Source of the DNA: Pseudomonas wuhanensis
Lineage (GTDB): Bacteria; Pseudomonadota; Gammaproteobacteria; Pseudomonadales; Pseudomonadaceae
Length of the DNA stretch: 64,000 nt
Assembly: GCF_030687395.1 (NCBI RefSeq)
Contig: NZ_CP117430.1
Location: 2,232,001-2,296,000, forward strand
Direction: 5' to 3'
Shown here: one piece after another, positions 12,121-19,998 of the stretch
Numbering within the stretch: position 1 is the first letter of the stretch
How the letters are laid out: each line of letters starts with the position of its first letter
The notes under the pieces: generated by a model
Seen by the model: only the letters and a program-made list of their open reading frames with translations
Databases searched by the model: none
What the model was told of the DNA's origin: nothing
Position numbers and translations under genes: made by a program

Positions 12121-12224
12121 GATCGTTCCCACGCTCTGCGTGGTAACGCATCCCGTGACGCTCTGCGTCACAACGGACGCGTAGCGTCCGGGGCGGCATT
12201 CCCACGCAGAGCGTGGGAACGATC
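12121..12224. repeat. Long intergenic palindrome, GTTCCCACGCTCTGCGTGG family (copy 1)
   Basis: A 104-base element begins GATCGTTCCCACGC and ends with its reverse complement GCGTGGGAACGATC. Internal smaller palindromes are GACGCTCTGCGTC and GGACGCGTAGCGTCC. Two more copies occur at 29567-29676 and 48090-48201, each just after a gene end or between genes. Confidence 0.85.
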
Positions 12225-12272
12225 ACGGTACAAGAATGATCTAGTCTTGGCAGGCCCCAGGGAGAGATCGCC

Positions 12273-13436
12273 ATGTACCGCTTTTTCGAACAGCTCAGTT
12301 CACGCATCGCCGCGCCCTTCATGGGTGAGCGTTCGCGCAACAGCAAGGTCTGGCATTGCCGCTGCGGGCAATCGCTGTTCTTTCGCAACAGTCAGTGCCT
12401 GGCCTGCTCGGCGGCGCTGGGTTATCAGCCGCAGCAGAGTCGCTTGTCTTCGCTGCAGCCCGGCCCGCAAGCGGATACCTGGTTGCTCGACGCCGATCCC
12501 GACGCCGGTGTGTTCCGTCGCTGCGCCAATCTTGATTCCCCGGCCGCGTGCAACTGGTTGCTGCCGGCCAATGATCACGATGGGTTGTGCACCGCCTGTA
12601 GCCTGAATCGCACCATCCCCGACCTGTCGATCCCCGAGAATCACGAGCGCTGGCGCAAAGTGGAAATCGCCAAGCGTCGTCTGGTGGCACAGCTGTTCAG
12701 CCTGGGTTTGCAGGTCATTCCGAAAACCGTGGACGAAGAGGCCGGTCTGGCCTTCGACTTCATCGGTATCGACCTCGAAGGCAAACCGCCGACCACCGGG
12801 CATGCCAACGGTCTGATCACCCTCGATATCAAGGAAGCCGACGACGCCCACCGCGAACAGGTCCGCGTGCAGATGCACGAACCTTATCGCACGCTGCTCG
12901 GTCACTTTCGTCACGAGGTAGGGCATTACTACTGGGACCGTTTGGTCGCCAACAGTCATTGGCTGGAACCGTTCCGCGGCCTGTTCGGCGACGAGCGTGA
13001 AAGTTACGCCGAGGCGCTTGAGCGGCATTATCAGCAAGGCGCTCCGCTCGACTGGCAGCAATATTACGTCAGTGCCTACGCCACCATGCACCCTTGGGAA
13101 GACTGGGCGGAAACCTGGGCCCACTATCTGCACATGATGGATGCAGTGGACACTGCGCTGGGTTTTGGCATGAGTGCGCAGGAAATGGATTTTGATTATC
13201 AGCCGTTTCCGCCGAGCACGCTCTTCGACCCGCAGCACCCCGGCGGTCCGGCGTTCCTGTCGTTCGTCAATGCATGGATCGAACTGGCCGGCATGCTCAA
13301 TGAACTGTCACGCAGCATGGGACAGCCGGATTTCTATCCGTTCGTCCTGCCGCCGGCGGTGATTGCCAAGCTGCACTTCATTCACCTGGTGATCCAGCAA
13401 GAGGGCGGCAGGGCGGATGAGGTGTTGGCGCAATAG
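12273..13436 (+). CDS. Putative zinc-binding metallopeptidase with N-terminal zinc ribbon
   Basis: This 387-residue protein looks like the Peptidase_Mx type of putative zinc metallopeptidase. The N terminus holds CxC...CxxC (CRCGQSLFFRNSQCLAC, residues about 29-45), and a further CTAC lies near residue 106; these look like a rubredoxin or zinc-ribbon fold. The peptidase motif HEVGH is at residues 214-218, and EDWAETWAHYLH downstream may give the third zinc ligand. No signal peptide or membrane segment is seen, so it is probably cytoplasmic. The substrate is unknown. It stands alone between two repeat elements. Confidence 0.8.
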   Translation: MYRFFEQLSSRIAAPFMGERSRNSKVWHCRCGQSLFFRNSQCLACSAALGYQPQQSRLSSLQPGPQADTWLLDADPDAGVFRRCANLDSPAACNWLLPANDHDGLCTACSLNRTIPDLSIPENHERWRKVEIAKRRLVAQLFSLGLQVIPKTVDEEAGLAFDFIGIDLEGKPPTTGHANGLITLDIKEADDAHREQVRVQMHEPYRTLLGHFRHEVGHYYWDRLVANSHWLEPFRGLFGDERESYAEALERHYQQGAPLDWQQYYVSAYATMHPWEDWAETWAHYLHMMDAVDTALGFGMSAQEMDFDYQPFPPSTLFDPQHPGGPAFLSFVNAWIELAGMLNELSRSMGQPDFYPFVLPPAVIAKLHFIHLVIQQEGGRADEVLAQ

Positions 13437-13442
13437 GATCAA

Positions 13443-13475
13443 AAAGATCGCAGCCTTGTAGCAACTGGCGCAGCC
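13443..13475. repeat. Degraded copy of the GATCGCAGCCTT repeat
   Basis: AAAGATCGCAGCCTTGTAGCAACTG after the metallopeptidase gene matches the start of the element at 12085 and then diverges. Confidence 0.4.
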
Positions 13476-13559
13476 GAACTCAGCCTTCAGCAGATCGCGG
13501 TGTTTCGGGGTCAGCGCATGTCCTTGAAGAGGCTCATATTTTTTAATCCGCCCGAATGG

Positions 13560-13587
13560 TTGTAACTTCGTCTCAGATAGGTACAAT
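13560..13587 (+). promoter_or_regulatory. Sigma-70 type promoter for the SRP RNA gene
   Basis: TTGTAA at 13560-13565 and TACAAT at 13582-13587 are separated by 16 bases, about 27 bases before the 5' stem of the SRP RNA. Confidence 0.6.
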
Positions 13588-13614
13588 GGCGCGGCTCGCC
13601 GTCAGGTGAGCGTC

Positions 13615-13737
13615 GTTATGGTGACCCCATCGGTCCCCCCGCAACGATCAGCCGTGAACCCGGTCAGGCCTGGAAGGGAGCAGCCGCAGCGGTGACATTG
13701 TGTGCCGGGGTGTGGCTGGTGGGGTTGCCTCCATAAC
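13615..13737 (+). ncRNA. ffs: Signal recognition particle 4.5S RNA
   Basis: The conserved apical loop TGAACCCGGTCAGGCCTGGA, followed by AGGGAGCAGC, is the hallmark of bacterial small SRP RNA, which binds Ffh and targets membrane proteins. The flanks pair into a long hairpin whose outermost stem is GTTATGG (13615-13621) with CCATAAC (13731-13737). The ends of the mature RNA are not visible from sequence alone and are estimated from this stem. Confidence 0.93.
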
Positions 13738-13854
13738 GCAGCACGAACCCTCTTTCGTGTTTTCTGTTTAAAATACTGTTTTGTTTTCCCTGCCATGGAG
13801 CTCATCCAGGGCGGTGTTTCGTCGTTTCCGAATTAAAGAACGGGATATAAAAAG

Positions 13855-13895
13855 GAGGCCGATCTGTCGCGTTCGACAGATCGGCCTCTTTTTTT
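13855..13895. terminator. Strong bidirectional terminator
   Basis: A perfect 15-base stem (GAGGCCGATCTGTCG at 13855 and its complement at 13874-13888) has a 4-base loop, seven T residues on the plus side and A residues on the other. It lies just beyond the stop of the XRE gene and downstream of the SRP RNA, so it serves both strands. Confidence 0.92.
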
Positions 13896-14221
13896 CATTT
13901 ACTGGCACTAGGCTTGGACAAGGCCTGGTCAACCGCTGCGATCAGCTTTCCCAGATCCTTCGGGGTGGCTTTGTGTATGACGCTGAACAGGTATGCCCGC
14001 TGTTCATCTTCGTCTTCCAGATCTGCGAAAAAGGCTTTCAGCTTCACGCCCAGCACGTCGGCAAGCAAAAACAATGCTTCCACGCTGGGGGTATAGGTGC
14101 CGGTTTCGAAGCGACTGATGGTTTTAGGGTCAAAACCGGTTTTTTCGCCGAGTTCAGCCTGAGTAAGCCCTGCGACCTTACGGTAGCGTCGGATGGCCGG
14201 ACCCAAACTTGAAATTTGCAT
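13895..14221 (-). CDS. XRE-family helix-turn-helix regulator
   Basis: This 108-residue protein has an N-terminal helix-turn-helix of the Cro/CI (XRE) type: LGPAIRRYRKVAGLTQAEL, then FDPKTISRFETGTYTPSVEAL (residues about 5-60). An acidic C-terminal tail follows (FADLEDEDEQRA). It is a likely DNA-binding repressor, but no target or partner gene is evident. It is transcribed alone, away from the GGDEF-EAL gene, and ends in the strong terminator above. No toxin gene is adjacent. Confidence 0.85.
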   Translation of the reverse strand: MQISSLGPAIRRYRKVAGLTQAELGEKTGFDPKTISRFETGTYTPSVEALFLLADVLGVKLKAFFADLEDEDEQRAYLFSVIHKATPKDLGKLIAAVDQALSKPSASK

Positions 14222-14298
14222 CGCTCAATTCCCATTTAGAATCAAGAACTTAACGATAGATTTTTGCATTAGGCAACCGCATGATCCATCACCTTGCT

Positions 14299-14326
14299 TT
14301 GCAAAATGTGATGCATTTCGTAGAAT
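14299..14326 (+). promoter_or_regulatory. Candidate sigma-70 promoter upstream of the GGDEF-EAL gene
   Basis: TTGCAA (14299-14304) and TAGAAT (14321-14326) are spaced by 16 bases on the plus strand. If used, it would give a leader of about 290 bases before the GGDEF-EAL start. Confidence 0.45.
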
Positions 14327-14375
14327 CGCCGCTTCGAAGGGTTTTGGGTGATCCGCTTTCTGAAGTTTAGGCGAT

Positions 14376-14525
14376 ATGAAACAGCCAGCATTGCGTTCCC
14401 TGCCGGGTATACGCAAAGGCCTCTGGCGGTCTGAAGCCTCGCGAAATATTAGCAGAGTCGGTGTTGTTACTTTGCTCTGGATCTTAGGCGTCCGGGGGGG
14501 CCATCAAATGCTGTTCATGGAGTGA
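14376..14525 (+). CDS. Candidate small ORF, 49 residues, in the leader of the GGDEF-EAL gene
   Basis: An ATG at 14376 opens a 49-codon frame (MKQPALRSLPGIRKGLW...) with a short hydrophobic stretch VGVVTLLWILGV near residues 30-41 and a TGA at 14523. The start lies about 45 bases after a good promoter and has a weak AGG upstream. It could be a leader peptide, a small membrane protein, or the decayed N-terminal membrane part of the downstream sensor protein. There is a run of seven G near its end, and the reading frames between it and the next gene contain stops, so no single shift would join them. I do not recognise it. Confidence 0.3.
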   Translation: MKQPALRSLPGIRKGLWRSEASRNISRVGVVTLLWILGVRGGHQMLFME

Positions 14526-14619
14526 TAACGTGTCTCTGCGCTGTACGTCTCAAAACATCTCTTCCGGGCATCCTGCGCTGGTCGAGCGGTACCACCGCTA
14601 GCGACAGTGAGCCTGACTC

Positions 14620-16320
14620 ATGGATGAGAAATACCGCAGGGCCGTGGATGCCGCCGCTATTTTTTCCGAGACCGATCTGAACGGCCGGATTACCTACGTC
14701 AACGATCAATTCTGCGCCGTGTCAGGCTACAGTCGCGAGGAACTGCTGGGGCAGAACCATCGTCTGCTGAACTCCGGCCTGCATCCCGCCGATTTCTTCG
14801 CCGCCATGTGGCGCACCATCGCCCTGGGCAATATCTGGAAGGGCGAAATCTGTAATCGCGCCAAGGATGGCAGCCTGTATTGGGTCGAGAGCACCATGGT
14901 GCCGGTGCTCGATGATGCCACTGGGCGCGTTCACCGATACCTGTCGATTCGTTTCGACATCAGCGAAAAACGCCAGCTCTTGCAATCCTTGCAATGGCGG
15001 GTCGGGCATGACGTGCTAACCGGGCTGCCTAATCGCGCGTTCCTGTCGGATTTGCTGGATCAGGCGCTGGAATTCTCCCGGCATGAGAACATTCCGTTGG
15101 CGGTGTGCATGCTTGACCTCGACGGGTTCAAGGCGGTCAACGACGGTTACGGTCACGCCAGTGGCGACAGGTTGCTGGTGGAAGTGGCCAAGCGTTTGCG
15201 CGACATTGTGCGCGGCGAAGACGTGGTGGCGCGACTGGCCGGTGACGAGTTCGTGCTGGTGCTGCGTTATGTGCGTGATCTGCCGGAATTGTGCGCAGCG
15301 CTGAATCGCGTGTTGGGGGCGATTTCGGCGCCTTACACGCTGCATGGCAAGGACATCAATGTGTTTGCCAGTATCGGCGTCACCCTGTTTCCCCATGACA
15401 ACGAAGATGCCGAAACCCTGCTGCGTCATGCCGATCAGGCGATGTACGTGGCCAAGCAGAGCGGGCGAAACCGCTTTCATCTATTCGATGTCTCTCGGGA
15501 TCAGGAGGTCAAGGCCACTCACCAGACCGTCGAACGGGTGCGTCAGGCGCTGGTCGCCGGTGAATTGCGCCTGCATTTTCAGCCCAAGGTGAACATGCGC
15601 CGTGGCGTGGTCGTCGGTTTCGAGGCGTTGTTGCGGTGGGAGCACCCGCAAAATGGCATGGTGCCACCCCGGGAGTTTTTGCCGCTGGTGGAGGATACCG
15701 ACCTGATCATCGATATCGGTGAATGGGTGATGGACCAGGTTCTGTCGCAGTTGCACCGTTGGCAGCAAGCGGGGCAGGGCTGGCCGGTCAGTATCAACAT
15801 CGCGGCGCGACATTTTCAGCGCGCTGATTTCGTCGACCGGCTCAGGCAGCTACTCGCTCGACATGCCCAGGTCGCCCCGCAGATGCTCGATCTGGAAATC
15901 GTCGAGTCGGTAGCGATCGAGAATATCCAGCATGTCAGTGCCTGTTTGCAGGCCTGTCAGGCGTTGGGAGTGCAGTTTTCGCTGGGTGACTTTGGCACCG
16001 GTTACTCGTCCCTGAGTTACCTCAAGCGTTTGCGAACCCAAACCATCAAGATCGATAAGTCGTTCGTGCGTGACATTCTGAATGATCGTGACGACCTGGC
16101 CCTGACCACGGCGGTGATTGGCCTGGCCCGGGCGTTCGGCCGGCAGGTGATTGCCGAGGGACTGGAAAGCCTTGAGCACGGCGAATTGCTGTTGAGGCTG
16201 GGATGCGAAGTCGCTCAAGGCTACTTCATCGCTCGCCCGATGCCGCCCGGAGAGGTGCCAGACTGGGTGGCGGGTTTTGTCGCCCCGTCGCAATGGCAGA
16301 TGCTCGGCCAGACAGCCTGA
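14620..16320 (+). CDS. PAS-GGDEF-EAL cyclic-di-GMP signalling protein
   Basis: This 566-residue protein has one PAS domain with a PAC tail (residues about 8-125; ITYVNDQFCAVSGYSREELLG), a GGDEF domain (about 130-295) and an EAL domain (about 310-550). The cyclase signature reads AGDEF at 207-211 rather than GGDEF. The phosphodiesterase motif EAL (335-337) is intact, but the DDFGTG motif reads GDFGTG at 456-461, so one metal-binding Asp is missing. No membrane segment is seen, so the PAS domain probably senses a cytoplasmic signal. A short hairpin (14585-14599) precedes the start. Whether it makes, breaks or only binds c-di-GMP cannot be told from sequence. Confidence 0.93.
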   Translation: MDEKYRRAVDAAAIFSETDLNGRITYVNDQFCAVSGYSREELLGQNHRLLNSGLHPADFFAAMWRTIALGNIWKGEICNRAKDGSLYWVESTMVPVLDDATGRVHRYLSIRFDISEKRQLLQSLQWRVGHDVLTGLPNRAFLSDLLDQALEFSRHENIPLAVCMLDLDGFKAVNDGYGHASGDRLLVEVAKRLRDIVRGEDVVARLAGDEFVLVLRYVRDLPELCAALNRVLGAISAPYTLHGKDINVFASIGVTLFPHDNEDAETLLRHADQAMYVAKQSGRNRFHLFDVSRDQEVKATHQTVERVRQALVAGELRLHFQPKVNMRRGVVVGFEALLRWEHPQNGMVPPREFLPLVEDTDLIIDIGEWVMDQVLSQLHRWQQAGQGWPVSINIAARHFQRADFVDRLRQLLARHAQVAPQMLDLEIVESVAIENIQHVSACLQACQALGVQFSLGDFGTGYSSLSYLKRLRTQTIKIDKSFVRDILNDRDDLALTTAVIGLARAFGRQVIAEGLESLEHGELLLRLGCEVAQGYFIARPMPPGEVPDWVAGFVAPSQWQMLGQTA

Positions 16321-16335
16321 GCCATCATGCAGCTG

Positions 16336-17085
16336 CTACTGGTTGGCAGCAGGGTTGCCGGTGTAGAGCCGGATAATGTCATCGATCTCCCCGGACATTT
16401 TCATTTGCAGCAATGTGTCCAGAATGCGTTGCACAGGCACCTTGGGGTCGTTGCGCATGTAGCAACCGACGGTTTGTTCGTGTACCAGCGCTACGCTTTG
16501 CAGTTGTCGGTCGGGCAGCAGGCGCTGGTTGAACCAGTCCAGGGTCCATTGGTTGCTCACGGCGTAGTGGTAGCGTCCAGCCAGGAGCTTATCCAGCACC
16601 TGTTCCTGATTGCGCGCGTCTTCGCGATGCTGCCGGTTGGCGTCGAACAGTGGTTGCAGGGTCGGGTAACTATAGCCGCGCACGGTGCCGATCGACTGTC
16701 GCGGCAGGTCCGCCAGGTTGACTGATGTGGGTGAATCGCGCCGGCCAATCAGCAAGTCGCGCTGGACCACCAGCGGTACGCTCCAGATATAGTCCCCGGG
16801 CAGGTTCGGTAGCCAGGACTGTGAGACATGGCAGCGGATATCGACTTCGCCGTGGTCCATGGCGTTTTGCACTCGCGCCCGAGGCAATACATGAAACTCC
16901 GCGGGCATGCCGACTTGTGTCGCCAGGCTGAGCATGATGTCGTGCAGAATGCCCTGGGTCGGTCGGCCGCGTTCCATTTGCACCATGGGCATGGCCCAGC
17001 TGTCGGACACGACAAAGCGCAACGGCACCTCGGCGGCCGCGACGCTCAGGCTGACCAACAGCAGTGCCCCCAAGGCAAAACGCAT
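16336..17085 (-). CDS. Periplasmic substrate-binding protein (family 3 type)
   Basis: The 249-residue product starts with a signal peptide (MRFALGALLLVSLSVAAAE) and continues as a two-lobed solute-binding fold of the amino-acid type (VPLRFVVSDSWAMPMVQ, then LPRQSIGTVRGYSYP). I chose the ATG at 17085 over one at 17106 because GGAG lies five bases upstream and the signal peptide then has a normal form. No permease or ATPase gene is adjacent, so it may be an orphan sensor or binding protein rather than part of an ABC importer. The ligand is unknown. It converges with the GGDEF-EAL gene, the two stops lying 15 bases apart. Confidence 0.82.
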   Translation of the reverse strand: MRFALGALLLVSLSVAAAEVPLRFVVSDSWAMPMVQMERGRPTQGILHDIMLSLATQVGMPAEFHVLPRARVQNAMDHGEVDIRCHVSQSWLPNLPGDYIWSVPLVVQRDLLIGRRDSPTSVNLADLPRQSIGTVRGYSYPTLQPLFDANRQHREDARNQEQVLDKLLAGRYHYAVSNQWTLDWFNQRLLPDRQLQSVALVHEQTVGCYMRNDPKVPVQRILDTLLQMKMSGEIDDIIRLYTGNPAANQ

Positions 17086-17229
17086 AAACGCTCCGGTACG
17101 GCTCAAACCTGAGCCAATAAAAGCCCCTTAAAGTGCAGCTTAGCCAGAATAGACGAGCGCGCCGGATGCAATTTTGGCCTTGCTCCGCTAGCATTAGCCG
17201 CTTCTGTTCCTTCGTTGCGACGGTTTTCG

Positions 17230-19329
17230 ATGAGTTATCAGGTTCTTGCACGTAAATGGCGTCCGCGCTCGTTCGGCGAAATGGTCGGCCAGACCCATGT
17301 GCTCAAGGCTCTGATCAATGCCTTGGACAGCCAGCGGCTGCACCACGCGTACCTTTTTACCGGTACCCGCGGGGTCGGCAAGACCACCATCGCGCGGATC
17401 ATCGCCAAATGCCTGAACTGTGAAACAGGTATCACTTCTACCCCCTGCGGCGAGTGTTCGGTGTGCCGCGAAATCGATGAGGGCCGCTTCGTCGACCTGA
17501 TCGAGATCGACGCCGCGAGCCGGACCAAGGTCGAAGACACCCGCGAGCTGCTCGACAACGTGCAGTACGCACCGAGCCGCGGGCGCTTCAAGGTCTACCT
17601 GATCGACGAAGTGCACATGCTCTCCAGCCATTCCTTTAATGCGCTGTTGAAAACCCTTGAAGAGCCGCCGCCCTACGTCAAGTTCATCCTGGCGACCACC
17701 GATCCGCAGAAACTTCCTGCAACGATTCTTTCGCGCTGCCTGCAGTTCTCCCTGAAGAACATGACCCCGGAACGGGTGGTCGAGCATTTGACCCACGTGC
17801 TGAGCGTCGAGAACGTGCCGTTCGAAGACGACGCGCTGTGGCTGCTGGGTCGCGCCGCCGACGGTTCGATGCGTGATGCCATGAGCCTGACCGATCAGGC
17901 GATCGCTTTCGGTGAAGGCAAGGTATTGGCCGCCGACGTGCGGGCCATGCTGGGTACTCTCGATCATGGCCAGGTCTACGACGTTTTGCATGCGCTGATC
18001 GAAGGCGATGCCAAGGCGTTGCTTGAAGCCGTGCGTCACTTGGCCGAACAAGGCCCGGACTGGAACGGCGTGCTCTCGGAAATTCTCAATGTGCTGCACC
18101 GTGTGGCCATCGCTCAGGCCCTGCCCGAAGGTGTCGATAACGGCCATGGCGACCGTGATCGGGTGCTGGCATTGGCCCAGGCATTGCCGGCCGAAGACGT
18201 GCAGTTCTATTACCAGATGGGCCTGATCGGGCGCCGGGACTTGCCGCTGGCGCCGGACCCGCGCGGCGGTTTCGAAATGGTCCTGCTGCGAATGCTCGCG
18301 TTCCGGCCGGCAGACACCGAGGACGCGCCGAGGCAACCGCTAAAGACAGTGGGAATCAGCCAGGCCACAGTTGATTCCGCAAACTCAGTGGCTGCCGCGC
18401 GAGTGGTTGCGCCGGTAGTCGCTACGGCCGTTACACCGGCTCCGGTTGCGCCCGTGGTGGCGCCGGCCCCTGTCCCGGTAGCTGCGCCGGAACCGGTCGC
18501 GACCGTACCTGTGCCCGTGGTCGCGCCTGAGCCCGAGCCTGTTGTCGAACCCGTAGCGGTCGAAGAAGTCGTCGACCTGCCGTGGAACGACCCGATAGAA
18601 CCCGAAGTTGTCCAGCAGCCCGCCATCGAGCCGGTCCTGGAAACAGCCGGCGAACAGCCCGAATTGCCACCGATGCCCATGCCGACGCCGGACAGCGTGG
18701 TGCCGAACGCGCCGGAATGGGCCGCTGCGCCGATCCCGGAACCGTCCGTGGCCCAAGTCGATGCCGCCACACCAGGCATGGATCAGGACGACGAGCCGCC
18801 GCTGGACGAGGACTACATCGAGCCGGACATGGATTCGGCCTATAGCTATCTCGACGAACTGGCCAGCGAGCACACCGCCGAACCTGCGCCGGAACCCGAA
18901 CCTGAACCGGCCGCGATGCCGGCCACCGGTCTGGCCCTGCAATGGCTGGAGTTGTTTCCGAAGCTGCCGGTGTCCGGCATGACCGGTAGCATCGCCGCCA
19001 ACTGCACGCTGATCGCCGTTGATGGCGACAACTGGCTGTTACACCTGGACCCGGCCCACAGCGCCTTGTTCAACGCGACGCAACAACGTCGCCTCAACGA
19101 TGCGCTGAACCAGTTTCACGGGCGCACGCTGACCCTGAGCATGGAGCTGATCAAGCCAGAGCAGGAAACCCCGGCCCAGGCCGCATCCCGCCGTCGTGCC
19201 AACCGTCAGCGCGAGGCCGAGGAATCGATCCACGGCGATCCGTTCATCCAGCAAATGATGCAGCAGTTCGGGGCGGTGGTCCGTCACGATACTATTGAAC
19301 CTGTCGAGGCCCTGGTCAGTCAGGACTAA
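17230..19329 (+). CDS. dnaX: DNA polymerase III subunit gamma/tau
   Basis: DnaX is the clamp-loader ATPase of the replicative polymerase. The 699-residue protein begins MSYQVLARKWRPRSF, with Walker A GTRGVGKTT (about residue 45), a zinc module (CGECSVC), Walker B LIDEVHMLS and a sensor region. From about residue 380 to 570 there is a linker very rich in Ala, Pro, Val and Glu, followed by the tau-specific C-terminal domain. I saw no A-AAA-AAG slippery site of the E. coli kind, so a frameshifted gamma form is not evident. The start at 17230 gives the family N terminus; an ATG five codons earlier is less likely. Confidence 0.96.
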   Translation: MSYQVLARKWRPRSFGEMVGQTHVLKALINALDSQRLHHAYLFTGTRGVGKTTIARIIAKCLNCETGITSTPCGECSVCREIDEGRFVDLIEIDAASRTKVEDTRELLDNVQYAPSRGRFKVYLIDEVHMLSSHSFNALLKTLEEPPPYVKFILATTDPQKLPATILSRCLQFSLKNMTPERVVEHLTHVLSVENVPFEDDALWLLGRAADGSMRDAMSLTDQAIAFGEGKVLAADVRAMLGTLDHGQVYDVLHALIEGDAKALLEAVRHLAEQGPDWNGVLSEILNVLHRVAIAQALPEGVDNGHGDRDRVLALAQALPAEDVQFYYQMGLIGRRDLPLAPDPRGGFEMVLLRMLAFRPADTEDAPRQPLKTVGISQATVDSANSVAAARVVAPVVATAVTPAPVAPVVAPAPVPVAAPEPVATVPVPVVAPEPEPVVEPVAVEEVVDLPWNDPIEPEVVQQPAIEPVLETAGEQPELPPMPMPTPDSVVPNAPEWAAAPIPEPSVAQVDAATPGMDQDDEPPLDEDYIEPDMDSAYSYLDELASEHTAEPAPEPEPEPAAMPATGLALQWLELFPKLPVSGMTGSIAANCTLIAVDGDNWLLHLDPAHSALFNATQQRRLNDALNQFHGRTLTLSMELIKPEQETPAQAASRRRANRQREAEESIHGDPFIQQMMQQFGAVVRHDTIEPVEALVSQD

Positions 19330-19396
19330 TAACTGAAGGCGCCTGGCTGCACTCGCCGGGCGCTGTTTTTATCCAAGTACTTTTGAGGTGATTCCC

Positions 19397-19735
19397 ATGA
19401 TGAAAGGTGGCATGGCCGGCCTGATGAAGCAGGCGCAGCAGATGCAGGAAAAAATGGCCAAGATGCAGGAAGAACTGGCCAACGCCGAAGTCACCGGTAA
19501 AGCCGGCGGCGATATGGTCACCGTGGTGATGACCGGTCGTCATGACGTCAAGCGCGTGACCATCGACCCAAGCCTGGTCGAAGGCCTGAGCGAAGATGAC
19601 AAGGAAATGCTGGAGGCGGTATTCGCCGCAGCCGTTAACGACGCCGTGCGCAAGATCGAAGCCAACAGCCAGGACAAAATGTCCGGCGTGACCGCTGGCA
19701 TGCAATTGCCACCGGGTATGAAACTGCCATTCTGA
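19397..19735 (+). CDS. ybaB: YbaB/EbfC family nucleoid-associated protein
   Basis: This 112-residue protein matches the YbaB/EbfC DNA-binding family throughout: [17 protein letters not shown], a helical N terminus, then [19 protein letters not shown]. It binds DNA as a dimer and often sits between dnaX and recR, as here. The start at 19397 has GAGG eight bases upstream; an in-frame GTG at 19388 falls on that ribosome site and is unlikely. A strong terminator follows. Confidence 0.95.
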   Translation: MMKGGMAGLMKQAQQMQEKMAKMQEELANAEVTGKAGGDMVTVVMTGRHDVKRVTIDPSLVEGLSEDDKEMLEAVFAAAVNDAVRKIEANSQDKMSGVTAGMQLPPGMKLPF

Positions 19736-19762
19736 TTCGCCAACGCGCGTCGGATGGGTCAC

Positions 19763-19797
19763 AAAAAAATGCCAGGCATCGCGCCTGGCATTTTTGT
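19763..19797 (+). terminator. Terminator after ybaB
   Basis: AAAAATGCCAGGC, a 5-base loop and GCCTGGCATTTTT form an intrinsic hairpin with T and A tails on both sides, 28 bases after the ybaB stop. Confidence 0.9.
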
Positions 19798-19833
19798 TTC
19801 TGTCTGTTGGAAGTGTGATGCCTGTGAGGCAGC

Positions 19834-19900
19834 CTTCGCGGGCAAGCCCGCTCCCACAGGGATCACCTGAATCCTGTGGGAGCGTGGCTTGCCCGCGATG
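19834..19900. repeat. REP pair (REPIN)
   Basis: CTTCGCGGGCAAGCCCGC followed by TCCCACAGG is inverted against CCTGTGGGAGCG and TGGCTTGCCCGCGATG, with a short spacer. It lies between ybaB and the oxidoreductase gene. Confidence 0.9.
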
Positions 19901-19998
19901 AAGTCACCTCGGTACAACTGACGAAACTTCGAACCCGGCAGCGCCACAAAGGTCTGCTCCCTATACCGCCGAAATTCATCGATCAAGGAGACGCTCAC

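Noticed and set aside
14376..16320. A single frameshift joining the small upstream ORF to the GGDEF-EAL gene
   Set aside because: The frames between them contain several stops after the G7 tract, so one shift cannot join them.
17230..19329. Programmed frameshift in dnaX giving a gamma subunit
   Set aside because: No A-rich slippery heptamer with a following hairpin was seen of the kind used in E. coli.
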